From NCBI GenBank assembly GCA_002840735.1, contig PHBY01000001.1:271218-335217 (forward strand): DNA of 64,000 nt. Reading direction: 5' to 3'. The stretch is from Chloroflexi bacterium HGW-Chloroflexi-2 (lineage in GTDB: Bacteria > Chloroflexota > Anaerolineae > Anaerolineales > Anaerolineaceae). The notes under the pieces were generated by a model. It saw only the letters and a program-made list of their open reading frames with translations, was not told the DNA's origin and did no database searches. The position numbers were made by a program, and so were the translations under genes. Shown one piece after another: positions 18,521-29,331 of the stretch; position 1 is the stretch's first letter; every line of letters starts with the position of its first letter.

Positions 18521-19591
18521 TTGAAAAAAGCACTTATCACAGGAATAACTGGCCAGGATGGTTCATATTTAGCCGAACTATTATTGTCTAAAGGATACGA
18601 AGTTCATGGGTTGATCCGTCGAGCCAGCACCTTCAATACACGACGTATTGACCATATCTATCATGATCCGCATAATACTGGTGAGGAGGTTAAATTAACG
18701 CTCCACTATGGCGACGTATCTCAATCAGAAGCACTTCTGGATGTTATTTACAACATCCGACCTGAAGAGGTTTATAACCTTGCTGCACAAAGCCACGTTC
18801 GCGTAAGTTTTGACATGCCCGAATATACGGGTGATGTAACCGGACTTGGGACCATAAGAATTCTGGAAGCCATTCGAAAAAGTGGCGTGAAAGCCAGATT
18901 TTATCAGGCTTCTTCCAGTGAATTGTATGGTTCTTCGCAACCTCCCCAAAATGAAGATACCCCGTTCCGTCCTCAAAGCCCATATGCAGCTGCAAAGTTG
19001 TATTCATATTGGGTCACAAAACAATACCGGGATGGTTATGGGATTTTTGCCAGCAATGGAATTTTATTCAATCACGAATCTCCACGACGTGGCGAAACCT
19101 TTGTGACCCGAAAAATCACCCGTGCTTTAGCCAATATTGTGAAAGGCACTCAAAAACACCTGTATCTGGGAAATCTGGACGCCAAACGTGATTGGGGGTA
19201 TGCCCCTGATTATGTTGCAGCCATGTGGAAAATGATGCAACATGACGAAGCTGGTGATTTTGTGATCGGAACAGGAGAAGCCCATTCTGTGCGTGAATTT
19301 CTGGATGAATCTTTCGGTTATCTCAATCTTGATTGGCATGATTATGTACGCATCGATCCGCGCTATTTTCGACCCAATGAAGTCGACTATTTGTTGGCAG
19401 ACCCCTCAAAGGCAATCCGGGAAATTGGCTGGACGCCTCGGGTTTCCTTCAAAGAATTGGTCAGAATTATGGTCGACGCAGATATGGAATTGGTTGACTT
19501 AGAATCTCCAGGTGAAGGTAAATCGCTACTCGAAAAACATCATGGCCGCTGGCATCGTTGGGATAGCCAGGTCGTCAGTATGGACCGCTAA
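18521..19591 (+). CDS. gmd: GDP-mannose 4,6-dehydratase
   Basis: 356 residues, the usual length. Converts GDP-D-mannose to GDP-4-keto-6-deoxy-D-mannose, the precursor of GDP-fucose, rhamnose or perosamine for surface glycans. Short-chain dehydrogenase fold: NADP-binding TGITGQDG (7-14), the catalytic YxxxK at Tyr155-Lys159 (PYAAAK), and the family loop [20 protein letters not shown]. The start is TTG at 18521 with AGGAGG 6 nt upstream; the Rossmann motif begins at once, which supports it. First gene of an operon of six closely spaced genes. No fcl/rmd gene follows, so the final sugar is unknown. Confidence 0.95.
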   Translation: MKKALITGITGQDGSYLAELLLSKGYEVHGLIRRASTFNTRRIDHIYHDPHNTGEEVKLTLHYGDVSQSEALLDVIYNIRPEEVYNLAAQSHVRVSFDMPEYTGDVTGLGTIRILEAIRKSGVKARFYQASSSELYGSSQPPQNEDTPFRPQSPYAAAKLYSYWVTKQYRDGYGIFASNGILFNHESPRRGETFVTRKITRALANIVKGTQKHLYLGNLDAKRDWGYAPDYVAAMWKMMQHDEAGDFVIGTGEAHSVREFLDESFGYLNLDWHDYVRIDPRYFRPNEVDYLLADPSKAIREIGWTPRVSFKELVRIMVDADMELVDLESPGEGKSLLEKHHGRWHRWDSQVVSMDR

Positions 19592-19592
19592 T

Positions 19593-20090
19593 ATGTCAAA
19601 AAAGAGAGCCATTCTTTTTGTTTGTACCGCCAATCAATGTCGTTCCCCGATGGCAGAAGCAATGATGAAAGATTATATTACAAGAATGGATCTCCCAACC
19701 AATTGGGTCGTTCAATCCGCAGGTACGTGGGCTGAAAGTGGTCATCCTGCTACCCCTTCAGGTGTCAAAGCCATGGCACAACGTGGATTAGATACCAGTT
19801 CACATCAATCACAAACCATAACAAAAGATTTGCTCAACCAGTTTGATTTGATTCTCACTATGGAATCAGGTCACAAAGAAGCCATTCAAATTGAATTTCC
19901 TGAATTTTCAAAAAAAGTGTTCATGTTATCAGAAATGTCTGGAGCTGCGATCAATATCGAAGATCCCATCGGTGGTACATTCGAGGATTATTTGAACACA
20001 GCAAATGAAATTGATGAGTGGATTCGTAATGGGTTCCCTGGAATACTCGAAATATTGGAAGAAACAGAGCACGAACAATCAGCTGATTAA
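19593..20090 (+). CDS. Low-molecular-weight protein-tyrosine phosphatase family protein
   Basis: 165 residues with the P-loop CTANQCRS (CX5R, nucleophile Cys11, Arg17) and the general-acid loop EDPIGG. The ATG lies 1 nt after the gmd stop, so translation is probably coupled. In many bacteria such phosphatases pair with tyrosine kinases that control polysaccharide export, which fits the gmd neighbour; arsenate reductase is the alternative reading of the same fold. No kinase is in the window. Confidence 0.85.
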   Translation: MSKKRAILFVCTANQCRSPMAEAMMKDYITRMDLPTNWVVQSAGTWAESGHPATPSGVKAMAQRGLDTSSHQSQTITKDLLNQFDLILTMESGHKEAIQIEFPEFSKKVFMLSEMSGAAINIEDPIGGTFEDYLNTANEIDEWIRNGFPGILEILEETEHEQSAD

Positions 20091-20114
20091 TTTATAAGGG
20101 TAAAGTGAGGACAG

Positions 20115-20435
20115 ATGGGGAAAGACATCAAACAGCTAACTGAAGATATGAATAATTTTGTTACTGCCAAAGGATGGTACACGCCGGATAGCAAGCGACC
20201 GCAAACACCTAAAAATATTGCCGTTTCTCTGGTTCTGGAAGCCAGTGAAGTTCTGGAACATTTTCAATGGAGCGAAAATGATTTTGATATAGAAAAACTA
20301 GGAGGTGAAGTAGCAGATGTTACTCTTTACCTCTTTCAGCTCTGCCAAATATGTAACATAGATCTGGAAAAAGCCATTCATCAGAAACTGAAACAGAATT
20401 ACGAACGTCAATGGGATCAAAATACGGTAAAATAG
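20115..20435 (+). CDS. MazG-like nucleotide pyrophosphohydrolase (RS21-C6/dCTPase type)
   Basis: 106 residues. All-alpha NTP pyrophosphatase with the metal-binding pattern ExxE (LEASEVLEHFQW) and ExxD (GEVADVTLYLFQ), ending NYERQW. Hydrolyses non-canonical or excess (d)NTPs to monophosphates. Third gene of the gmd operon; ribosome site GTGAGGA. Distinct from the full-length MazG at 45211-46677. Confidence 0.86.
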   Translation: MGKDIKQLTEDMNNFVTAKGWYTPDSKRPQTPKNIAVSLVLEASEVLEHFQWSENDFDIEKLGGEVADVTLYLFQLCQICNIDLEKAIHQKLKQNYERQWDQNTVK

Positions 20436-20458
20436 CACGTATTCTTAAAGGATAAACT

Positions 20459-21001
20459 ATGAAACTCACCATATTTGGCGGTTCATCTCCGCTCCCAGAA
20501 AGTAATGAATATCAATTTGCCTACAATCTCGGGTATGCACTGGCTTTGGCTGGTCATACGGTGTTAACGGGTGGCTATATGGGAACCATGGAAGCAACAT
20601 CGAAAGGCGCTGCTGAAGCAGGTGGGCATGTGATTGGAGTCACCTGTGAGGAAATTGAACGCTGGCGAAAACGCTCACACAATCCATGGGTAAAAGAAGA
20701 GTGGAAGCTGGAAACATTACATGAGCGTATGATCAAGTTGATCGATTCATGTGATACTGCTATTGCGCTACCTGGTGGCCCCGGCACCCTGGCTGAAATC
20801 GTGCTTATGTGGAACAGAATTCAAATCGAAGCAATTCCTTCAGTCCCTATCATTCTGGTTGGTGACGAATGGAAGAAAATCTTTTTATTGTTTTACCAGG
20901 AACTCAACGGATATATTCCTCCCGCCAGTATTGAGACGATAAAATTTGCCAATACAATTGAAGAAATCAATTCATATTTACCATTTGAAACAAGAATTTA
21001 A
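20459..21001 (+). CDS. LOG-family / TIGR00725-like nucleotide-binding protein
   Basis: 180 residues. Carries the family signature PGGPGTLAEI (normally PGGxGTxxE) and an N-terminal Rossmann strand MKLTIFGGSS with GGYMGTMEATSKGA. Members are lysine-decarboxylase-like; the studied ones release free base from nucleoside 5'-monophosphates. Sitting directly after a nucleotide pyrophosphohydrolase, it may continue degradation of the monophosphates produced there (inference). Ribosome site AAGGA; 23-nt gap from the previous gene. Confidence 0.85.
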   Translation: MKLTIFGGSSPLPESNEYQFAYNLGYALALAGHTVLTGGYMGTMEATSKGAAEAGGHVIGVTCEEIERWRKRSHNPWVKEEWKLETLHERMIKLIDSCDTAIALPGGPGTLAEIVLMWNRIQIEAIPSVPIILVGDEWKKIFLLFYQELNGYIPPASIETIKFANTIEEINSYLPFETRI

Positions 21002-21014
21002 TTCATCAAAATAA

Positions 21015-22466
<1,452 letters not shown>

Positions 22467-22502
22467 TCGTAATCAAGGTTCGACAAAGTAGAGATCACTG
22501 GG

Positions 22503-23318
22503 ATGCCTGCAATTCAAATTGACCGGTTGGTTCAACAAATTAAGACCATATTTGAACCAGAATCTTCTGGCCCGATTTTTCGGGAAAATTTCAGGTCTTT
22601 GTTAGATGTCCATGCAAATCTGGCATATCAACCAGGAGTTGAAATTCAACGAAAATCATTGGTCCCAAAATTACAGCTGGCACCGATCGTGATGCATCAT
22701 TTACAACAACAATTTTCAGCGTTGGCTAAAAAAAAGCCAGAGTTAGCGCTTGAATATGCAGATCAACTCTGGTTAGAAGACTTGTATGAAGCCAGATTCT
22801 TTTCTGCTGTAATTCTTGGTTCATTACCAGTTGTCTATAACCGTGAAATCATCGAACGATTTGTCGCCTGGGGATCCAAAACCTCAGATAAGGAAATCCA
22901 TCAAGTTTTATTTAAATACGGCACGCAAACGATCAAACAATCGAGTGCTACGAAATGGTTAGATACTATTCAGACCTGGGTAGATTCAGCTGATGTACCA
23001 CAGGCAATCACTGCCATATATGCATTACAATCGCTTATAAATGATCCATCATTTGTAAATCTACCAAGAGTTTTTCGTATCCTGACCCCTTTGTTTTCTA
23101 TGAACAACAGGAAGATTACTACAGGTTTAACATTGTTGGTTAATGATCTCGCTTTAACAAATCCAACCGAAACATCACATTACTTATCAAATTTACTATT
23201 GAGCTCTTCATATCCCTCCCCCAAACAAATCATCAGAAAAAGCCTGAAATCGTTTCCTGAAGAGGGACAAAAAAATCTTAGGGCGGCATTATCAAATATT
23301 TCTGACCAGGAATCCTGA
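22503..23318 (+). CDS. Uncharacterised alpha-helical repeat protein
   Basis: 271 residues, not firmly recognised. The sequence is almost wholly helical with HEAT-like periodicity (LEYADQLWLEDLYEARFFSA; VPQAITAIYALQSLINDPSF; ITTGLTLLVNDLALTNPTET). The segment YADQLWLEDLYEARFFSAVI recalls DNA-alkylation-repeat (AlkD-like) proteins, but no catalytic residues can be assigned. No signal peptide or membrane helix. Begins 37 nt after proS; last gene before the rpsO promoter. The ribosome site is poor. Confidence 0.6.
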   Translation: MPAIQIDRLVQQIKTIFEPESSGPIFRENFRSLLDVHANLAYQPGVEIQRKSLVPKLQLAPIVMHHLQQQFSALAKKKPELALEYADQLWLEDLYEARFFSAVILGSLPVVYNREIIERFVAWGSKTSDKEIHQVLFKYGTQTIKQSSATKWLDTIQTWVDSADVPQAITAIYALQSLINDPSFVNLPRVFRILTPLFSMNNRKITTGLTLLVNDLALTNPTETSHYLSNLLLSSSYPSPKQIIRKSLKSFPEEGQKNLRAALSNISDQES

Positions 23319-23400
23319 TTTTCTTGATTTCATTGTTTTTAAAAATAGAAAACATGATTTCCACCGAATTTGTAGCCCCCTGTACTTTGGCTGGAATCCT

Positions 23401-23409
23401 TGATATAAT
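23401..23409 (+). promoter_or_regulatory. Extended -10 promoter of rpsO-pnp
   Basis: TG-A-TATAAT, identical to the clpC -10. Transcription would start near 23416, giving a leader of about 77 nt. Confidence 0.65.
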
Positions 23410-23414
23410 TCTCG

Positions 23415-23492
23415 ATCAGTGACTGGTCCTATATCCGGAATAATCTGGGTGTATGGAGACCTGCATAAAATAAATTTTAAGGAGCACATGTC
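23415..23492 (+). promoter_or_regulatory. rpsO mRNA leader
   Basis: Contains a short hairpin (GATCAG with CTGGTC around 23414-23428, one wobble) and downstream G/A-rich sequence before AAGGAG. In several bacteria S15 represses its own mRNA through such leaders; a specific match to a known S15 fold could not be confirmed. Confidence 0.35.
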
Positions 23493-23765
23493 ATGTCATT
23501 AACATTAGAACAAAAAACCGCGATTATCGATCAATTTGCTCGCCATGAAGGCGATACTGGATCACCTGAAGTTCAGATTGCTTTATTAACAACACGCATC
23601 AAAGAACTTACCGAGCACCTGCGTGCTCACAAACATGATGAATCTTCCCGCCGAGGTTTGTTAAAATTGGTCGGAAAACGACGTCGTTTACTAGCTTATC
23701 TTCGCGCCAGTGATTTTGGCCGATTCAGTGCAGTAGTAGAAAAACTCAGTCTGCGCGCAAAATAA
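23493..23765 (+). CDS. rpsO: 30S ribosomal protein S15
   Basis: 90 residues, standard length. Contains [20 protein letters not shown] and the conserved [20 protein letters not shown]. Binds 16S rRNA at the central-domain three-way junction early in 30S assembly. It precedes pnp as in many bacteria. Start ATG at 23493 has AAGGAG; the ATG at 23488 is out of frame. Confidence 0.97.
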   Translation: MSLTLEQKTAIIDQFARHEGDTGSPEVQIALLTTRIKELTEHLRAHKHDESSRRGLLKLVGKRRRLLAYLRASDFGRFSAVVEKLSLRAK

Positions 23766-23777
23766 GTTTATCGCGAG

Positions 23778-23808
23778 AATGGAAAGGTAAACAAATTGCC
23801 TTTCCATT
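23778..23808 (+). other. rpsO-pnp intercistronic hairpin
   Basis: Perfect 10-bp stem AATGGAAAGG (23778-23787) with CCTTTCCATT (23799-23808), 11-nt loop, no T run after it. More likely an RNA-processing or stability hairpin than a full terminator; in E. coli the same junction holds an RNase III site through which PNPase controls itself. Confidence 0.55.
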
Positions 23809-23845
23809 TCTATGAATCAACTCGCAGGTTGGGTATTGAAACCTG

Positions 23846-23868
23846 TTCAGAACAATTGAAGTTCTGGA
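23846..23868 (+). other. pnp leader hairpin
   Basis: 8-bp stem TTCAGAAC (23846-23853) with GTTCTGGA (23861-23868), one wobble, 7-nt loop, 51 nt before the pnp start. Second hairpin of the intercistronic region and a possible autoregulatory target. Confidence 0.4.
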
Positions 23869-23919
23869 TAATTTTCAGTTCCTGACCAGGCGGGACATTT
23901 TAGTTAAGAGGGAAAAAGT

Positions 23920-26166
23920 ATGAAACCCGAAAGTAAGTCTTATAGCGTCCCCATGGGGGAAACCGTGATAACCATTGAAACTGGAAAGCTGGCTCTACAA
24001 GCTGGTGGAGCAGTAACAATCACTTGTGGAGAAACAATGATTTTTGCTGCAGCAACGATGGATAAACAACCAAAAGAAAGTACAGATTTCTTTCCTTTGA
24101 CCATTGATTATGAAGAACGAATGTACGCTGGTGGCCGCATCCCTGGTTCATTCTTCCGGAGAGAAGGTCGACCCAGTACAGATGCCATTTTGTTAGCCAG
24201 ACTAACGGACAGGCCAATTCGTCCATTATTCTCAAAAGATATGCGCAACCCTGTCCAGATCATTATGGTCTCATTTTCATCAGATGGTATCAATCCAATC
24301 GATATTCTGGGTATCAATGCAGCATCTGCGGCTTTAACAATCTCAGATATTCCCTGGAGTGGTCCAATTGGTGCCGTTCGTGTTGGTCGCATCGATGGGA
24401 AATTTATAGTCAATCCCACATTCGCACAAATAGATGAATCCGATCTGGATTTACGTGTTGCTGGAACAAAAGAAGCCATTTCGATGGTCGAGTGTGGCGC
24501 CAATGAGATTCCTGATGATATCATGGTAGAAGCACTGGCATTTGCGCACGAAGCCATTCAGCCAATTATCGATCTTCAATTGAAGATGGCTGCTGAAATT
24601 GGTAAACCAAAAACTGTTGTTCCATTATTCCCGGCCGATGAGAGTCTTGTCAGCAAAGTGGAAGCTCGCGTGGCTGCGGACATCGAAAATGCCCTGGCAA
24701 CACCGCATACCAAAGCAGAATTAAACGCTGCCATTGATGAATTAAAAGCAAAAATGATTGAAGAATTCGCAAGTGAGGATGAATCCCTTTCCGGTGCTGT
24801 TTCAGAAGCATTTGAAGTGAGCTACAAACATGTCGTTCGCAAAAGAATTCTGGATCTGGGTTTTCGCCCGGATGGTAGAAATCCGGAAGAAATTCGACCA
24901 ATCTGGTGTGAAGTAGGTTATAGCCCGCGTGCACATGGTTCAGCCATTTTCACACGTGGTGAAACACAAGCGTTAACATTAGCCACATTGGGAACTCCTC
25001 GGGAAGCCCAGGAGATGGATACACTGGCTCCCATGGAAAATAAACGCTATATGCATCATTACAATTTTCCTCCTTATTCAACCGGTGAGGTAAAACCCTT
25101 ACGTGGTCAATCCAGACGGGAAATTGGTCATGGCGCATTGGCAGAACGTGCATTGGTTCCTGTTATTCCTGATGAATCTGAATTTCCTTACACAATTCGT
25201 CTGGTAAGTGAAATCCTGGCTTCCAATGGATCCAGTTCCATGGCATCTGTTTGTGGATCTACCTTGGCTTTGATGGACACAGGAGTTCCGATTAAAGCTC
25301 CTGTAGCTGGTGTGGCCATGGGATTAATCAAAGAAAATGAAAAATTTGCCATTCTGACTGACATCCAGGGCTTGGAAGATCACCTTGGTGATATGGATTT
25401 CAAAGTTGCTGGAACGAGCGCAGGCATCACAGCTTTACAAATGGATATCAAGATTGCTGGTATCACACCAGAAATCATGTCCATAGCGCTTAAACAAGCT
25501 TATCAAGCCCGGCTATCGATCCTTGATAAAATGCTCGAGGTGATCGCAGTCCCCAACACTGTTCTGAAAGCCCATGCTCCCAAGATTACAATCGTGAAAG
25601 TTCCTATTGACAAGATCGGTGCGATTATCGGACCAGGTGGAAAAAACATCCGTGCCTTGCAGGAAGAAACCAACACCAAAATTGATATTGGAGAAGATGG
25701 TAGTGTCTTCATTGCAGCAGCAGAAGGATACGGCGCTGATATCGCTCGTGAAAGAATCGAAGCCCTCATTGAAACACCTCAAATTGGCAGAATTTACACC
25801 GGAAAAGTTGTTCGGACAGTGGACTTTGGTGCATTTGTAGAAATCATTCCCGGAACAGACGGATTGGTTCATATCTCCCAATTGGACACAGAACGTGTCA
25901 ATTCTGTGGAAGACATTGTGAGTGTTGGTGATGAAATCACAGTTATGATCACAGATATTGATAGCAATGGCAAGATCCGGCTTTCAAGACAGGCTGTTTT
26001 AGAAGGTTGGACTGTTGAAGAAGCCAAAGAGCGCGATCGAGGTGGAAAGCCATCAAGTGGACGTCCCGGTGGACAACAGCGTAGTGGTGACCGCAACAAT
26101 CGTGGAGATCGTGGCGGAAATCGAGACAATCGCTCTGGAAGTCGTGGCGGACAAAACCGATATTAA
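23920..26166 (+). CDS. pnp: Polyribonucleotide nucleotidyltransferase (PNPase)
   Basis: 748 residues. Phosphorolytic 3'-5' exoribonuclease. Order: first RNase PH domain ([20 protein letters not shown]), helical linker, second RNase PH domain ([34 protein letters not shown]), KH domain ([20 protein letters not shown], about 565-620) and S1 domain ([20 protein letters not shown], about 622-690). An unusual extra tail of about 50 residues is rich in Arg-Gly and Asn (e.g. [18 protein letters not shown]), RGG-like and likely RNA-binding. ATG follows AGAGGG. Confidence 0.96.
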   Translation: MKPESKSYSVPMGETVITIETGKLALQAGGAVTITCGETMIFAAATMDKQPKESTDFFPLTIDYEERMYAGGRIPGSFFRREGRPSTDAILLARLTDRPIRPLFSKDMRNPVQIIMVSFSSDGINPIDILGINAASAALTISDIPWSGPIGAVRVGRIDGKFIVNPTFAQIDESDLDLRVAGTKEAISMVECGANEIPDDIMVEALAFAHEAIQPIIDLQLKMAAEIGKPKTVVPLFPADESLVSKVEARVAADIENALATPHTKAELNAAIDELKAKMIEEFASEDESLSGAVSEAFEVSYKHVVRKRILDLGFRPDGRNPEEIRPIWCEVGYSPRAHGSAIFTRGETQALTLATLGTPREAQEMDTLAPMENKRYMHHYNFPPYSTGEVKPLRGQSRREIGHGALAERALVPVIPDESEFPYTIRLVSEILASNGSSSMASVCGSTLALMDTGVPIKAPVAGVAMGLIKENEKFAILTDIQGLEDHLGDMDFKVAGTSAGITALQMDIKIAGITPEIMSIALKQAYQARLSILDKMLEVIAVPNTVLKAHAPKITIVKVPIDKIGAIIGPGGKNIRALQEETNTKIDIGEDGSVFIAAAEGYGADIARERIEALIETPQIGRIYTGKVVRTVDFGAFVEIIPGTDGLVHISQLDTERVNSVEDIVSVGDEITVMITDIDSNGKIRLSRQAVLEGWTVEEAKERDRGGKPSSGRPGGQQRSGDRNNRGDRGGNRDNRSGSRGGQNRY

Positions 26167-26293
26167 ACCTTTAGCGCAATTTTTAAATTCAGAGACTTTT
26201 AAGTATTAAATTTTATCTGTAATTTGAAGAAACTAAACCATCTCAGTAATAATAAAACCTACTGTATCTAGCTGGTAGTGTAAGAAAATATGT

Positions 26294-26325
26294 CAAAGCG
26301 GTGAAAATAAAATCTCACCGCTTTG
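26294..26325. other. Intergenic hairpin between pnp and the EcsC-like gene
   Basis: Perfect 11-bp stem CAAAGCGGTGA (26294-26304) with its complement at 26315-26325 and a 10-nt loop, placed between convergent genes. Neither side has a T run, so it may be a weak bidirectional terminator or mRNA 3'-end protector. Confidence 0.5.
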
Positions 26326-26351
26326 CGCGTCCTGTTTATTATGTTTGTTGA

Positions 26352-27371
26352 TTATTTTATATCAATAACTATGTCACCGACATCAAATGGATCGCCACAT
26401 TCTGGGCAGAACTTTGGAGGGCGAGTTTTATCATCCGGTTCCCAACCGCATTTGTCACATTTGTATTGTGGTATCCCAGCGGGTTTTGCCCTTCCACATT
26501 CAGGGCAGAATTTACCTTTGTTGTCCAAACCACAAGTACATATCCAATAATTTGTCGCAACAGCCTCAGTCGCCACTTCAACAATCTCACCTTCTATTTC
26601 TGAGTCTTCCACGTCTACGACAATAGCAGCTTCGTATTCGGCAAACTCTTCCGGCGACATATGAGCCAATGTTGAGAGATGGCTCTTTAGCCTATGAGCC
26701 ATTGGCTTAAACGTTACCAGTGTGAGCCCACCAGATGCAGCTCCGCCAAGTATTGGCACAGCTTTTGATACTCCCTTGGCAAATGTTTCCTTCACCATTT
26801 TTTGCCCCAACATTGCCGTAATTTTCTTCACAATTGGATAATACCACGTCTTAGTGAGTGCTTTTGTAGCAATCTTTTTTGTAACAGCCCTCATTGCTGT
26901 TTCACCGAACAACTTGGTCACGACTTTGTTAGCGGCTCCTACACCAGACATCACGCCGATAAACAAAATTAGTTGAGACTCCATTTCTGAATCAATCTTA
27001 GACGATTCGGTAAATATCTCGGTCCATCCATAGATGTATGCCAATTCTTGTGCAATGCGGATAACAAATCCGTAGAACTGCACCAAGTCAGCCGGGATAG
27101 TACCCACCATAGCGAACCCGCCTGGTATGCCTGCAGCTGTTGATATTGCAGTTACTCTGATGGTTTCTGCATTTATCACAGCGTTTGCAAGACTATCCAG
27201 TTTTGCAATCGGAATGCCGGCATGAAGCGTTCCCTCAACGATAGCTTTTTGCAACTGCCTGTGAGTACACAGCTTGTTGAGGTTCTTAGTCAGAAACTCT
27301 TCTCGATTGATATGGACAAGTGGCAGTTTTGACGCACTCTCAATAACAGTGGTGAATGATGGTTGTTCCAT
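26352..27371 (-). CDS. EcsC-like protein with two C-terminal zinc ribbons
   Basis: 339 residues. The central part, residues about 75-125, has AAGIPGGFAMVGTIPADLVQ then RIAQELAYIYGW, the signature of EcsC-family proteins, which are membrane-associated and of unclear function. Hydrophobic stretches follow (ILFIGVMSGVGAANKVV; VPILGGAASGGLTLVTF). The C-terminus carries two four-cysteine ribbons: CTCGLDNKGKFCPECG, then CDKCGW-x(10)-FCPECG. ATG 27371 with AAGGAAGG. Single gene, convergent with pnp. The combination suggests a membrane-bound protein with a zinc-dependent interaction domain; function unknown. Confidence 0.65.
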   Translation of the reverse strand: MEQPSFTTVIESASKLPLVHINREEFLTKNLNKLCTHRQLQKAIVEGTLHAGIPIAKLDSLANAVINAETIRVTAISTAAGIPGGFAMVGTIPADLVQFYGFVIRIAQELAYIYGWTEIFTESSKIDSEMESQLILFIGVMSGVGAANKVVTKLFGETAMRAVTKKIATKALTKTWYYPIVKKITAMLGQKMVKETFAKGVSKAVPILGGAASGGLTLVTFKPMAHRLKSHLSTLAHMSPEEFAEYEAAIVVDVEDSEIEGEIVEVATEAVATNYWICTCGLDNKGKFCPECGRAKPAGIPQYKCDKCGWEPDDKTRPPKFCPECGDPFDVGDIVIDIK

Positions 27372-27749
27372 AATGATCCTTCCTTAAAATATTTTTGCGT
27401 TATTGGCGAATCTTGTTTTGCGGACAAAGGCGTTTCTTTATAAGATGTGTAATTTTTGCGAGTAATCTAGAATATGATTGCAGAAATAAATAATAAATAT
27501 TTCATAATCTATTTAAAGTTTATTATAGCTTTACATCTGTGCGCATACCATACTTTTACAGGATCTCATATAACAATGGGAAAAAAAGTGCATGAAGTTT
27601 TTACTTAATGTGGCGCACGCACTATGTTCGCTCTACCGATCATAAATATGTTCAATCGATTTTTTTGTCTGTAACAGTGGTATCGTCGTTTGGTTTCTCT
27701 TGGTACCGCTCCATACGGGAGGTCTTTTTTTTAACCAGAGGAATCATTT
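27372..27749. other. Gene-free intergenic region upstream of the EcsC-like gene and downstream of murE
   Basis: 378 bp, very AT-rich from 27440 to 27560, which probably holds the promoter of the EcsC-like gene on the minus strand. A + strand frame opening at 27608 has no ribosome site and runs into murE antisense, so no gene is called. At 27709-27733 a short CTCC/GGAG hairpin precedes eight T residues on the plus strand, but no + gene leads into it. Confidence 0.5.
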
Positions 27750-29318
27750 TCATGCCTGGTGGGTGGGCAGGTAAGGCATTTCCGGACCCGGGATATTTAA
27801 TAATTTGGACAAGGCCGCTCGCATTGCTGTGCGGTCATCCCAGAGATATTCAATTTCCCCGAAACACATGGATTGTTCATGACCTTTTCCACATGCTATA
27901 ACCAAATCCTCTACTTTTGCCATTTGAACACCTAATTCTATTGCATTCCCCCGATCAGGTACAACAAACAGGTTTTTACCCAGAATAGCTCCCTGACTTT
28001 CTGCTGCATGCTGCATTTCAGCCAAAATTGAATCCAGGTCTTCTGTACGAGGGTCTTCGGCAGTAATAATGGTGATATCCGCCAATTGGGCAGATTTTTC
28101 TGCCATTAACCTTCTTTTTTCCCGATCTCGTAACCCGGCAGAACCAAATATGGTGATTACCCTTCCATCCGTTATTTTCTGCACTGTTTTTATAGCGTTT
28201 TCGAGTGCATTCGGTGTGTGTGCAAAATCAACAATCGCCTGGAAGGGTTGCCCCATGCGTATCTGTTCCATGCGTCCGGGAACTGACTGCATATTTTCTA
28301 TTCCTTTTGCAGCAAGGTCTGAATTGATTTTTAAACCAAATATTCCTACAGATAATGCCGCCAGAACATTCGAAATGTTGTAATCACCTGGTAAGTGAGA
28401 ATGTACATCCACTGAAAAATTAATACCACTAGCTTTGAATCGGACTCCATCTATTCCCATTTGGATTTCTTCTGCCCAGATATCATTTTTTTCTTGAATA
28501 GAGTAAAAAATCTTAGCAACATGCGAAATGCTTTCTAAATAATCACTGGAAGAATCATCTTTGTTGATGACCGCCAGACGATCCGGGAAGAATGATTTTA
28601 CAGCTGTCTGATGGAGTGATTCAAAGAGACGTCCTTTGGCTTGTAAATAGGCAGGATATGACCCATGATAATCTAAATGTTCATGGGTAATATTCGTTAC
28701 AACAGCAATATCAAAATCACATCCAGTCACCCTGTGTTGCGCCAGACCATGCGATGTTGCTTCCAGAACAACATGCGTCAATCCAGCTTCTTTCATACAC
28801 CACAGATAATGCTGCACAGCAGGCGCTTCAGGTGTGGTCACATGAAAACCAGTGTCAAGCACTTCCTCCCCTATTTGTGCATTTACTGTCGAAATCATAC
28901 CGGCTTTAAATCCAGCTGATCGTAATATTTCATAAATCAGGTTGGATGTTGTTGTCTTTCCATCTGTGCCTGTTACCCCAATCAAGACCATAGAACGAGA
29001 AGGATATCCATAATAACTGGCTGATAATAATGCCAATGCCTCACGAGAATTTCTGAATTGAAGATAAGGAATATTCAGATGTTCCCAGTTCTCGATTGAT
29101 TGAGATCCTATTGCAGCGACTGCGCCATTTTTTGTAGCAGCTTCAATGTATTTATGCCCGTCAACATTTCCTCCCTCAAGTGCCACAAAGATTTGCCCTG
29201 GTTCAATCAAACGCGAGTCGTATTGAATACCCTCAACCACAATATCAGGTTGAATTGAAGTACTGTTATAGGAAAGGGGAAGGTCTTCTAGTATTTGGTT
29301 TAATGTCTGTTTTTGCAT
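27750..29318 (-). CDS. murE: UDP-N-acetylmuramyl tripeptide synthetase (Mur ligase)
   Basis: 522 residues from MQKQTLNQILEDLP. Adds the diamino acid at position 3 of the peptidoglycan stem peptide. ATP loop GVTGTDGKTTT (114-124), central domain with THEHLDYHGS, C-terminal domain with FAHTPNALENAI. At the residue-3 specificity site the sequence is EDPR (421-424) rather than the DNPR of diaminopimelate enzymes or the DDPA of lysine enzymes, so the diamino acid (ornithine is known in some Chloroflexota) is uncertain. The ATG at 29318 has no ribosome site but lies 6 nt after TATAAT; an in-frame TTG at 29354 with GGAGG 3 nt upstream is the alternative. Isolated from other mur genes. Confidence 0.92.
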   Translation of the reverse strand: MQKQTLNQILEDLPLSYNSTSIQPDIVVEGIQYDSRLIEPGQIFVALEGGNVDGHKYIEAATKNGAVAAIGSQSIENWEHLNIPYLQFRNSREALALLSASYYGYPSRSMVLIGVTGTDGKTTTSNLIYEILRSAGFKAGMISTVNAQIGEEVLDTGFHVTTPEAPAVQHYLWCMKEAGLTHVVLEATSHGLAQHRVTGCDFDIAVVTNITHEHLDYHGSYPAYLQAKGRLFESLHQTAVKSFFPDRLAVINKDDSSSDYLESISHVAKIFYSIQEKNDIWAEEIQMGIDGVRFKASGINFSVDVHSHLPGDYNISNVLAALSVGIFGLKINSDLAAKGIENMQSVPGRMEQIRMGQPFQAIVDFAHTPNALENAIKTVQKITDGRVITIFGSAGLRDREKRRLMAEKSAQLADITIITAEDPRTEDLDSILAEMQHAAESQGAILGKNLFVVPDRGNAIELGVQMAKVEDLVIACGKGHEQSMCFGEIEYLWDDRTAMRAALSKLLNIPGPEMPYLPTHQA

Positions 29319-29324
29319 ATTGTC

Positions 29325-29330
29325 ATTATA
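29325..29330 (-). promoter_or_regulatory. Candidate murE -10 element, leaderless start
   Basis: TATAAT on the minus strand, six nt before the murE ATG, so the transcript would begin at or next to the start codon. A TTGCTT at 18-nt spacing is a poor -35. It directly follows the T run of the atp terminator. Confidence 0.5.
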
Positions 29331-29331
29331 T

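Noticed and set aside
24108..24557. 149-codon minus-strand frame
   Set aside because: Antisense shadow of pnp; no ribosome site and no recognisable motif.
27608..27901. Plus-strand frame of 97 codons between the EcsC-like gene and murE
   Set aside because: No ribosome site, overlaps the murE coding strand, no motif; the T-run hairpin near 27733 is the only supporting sign.
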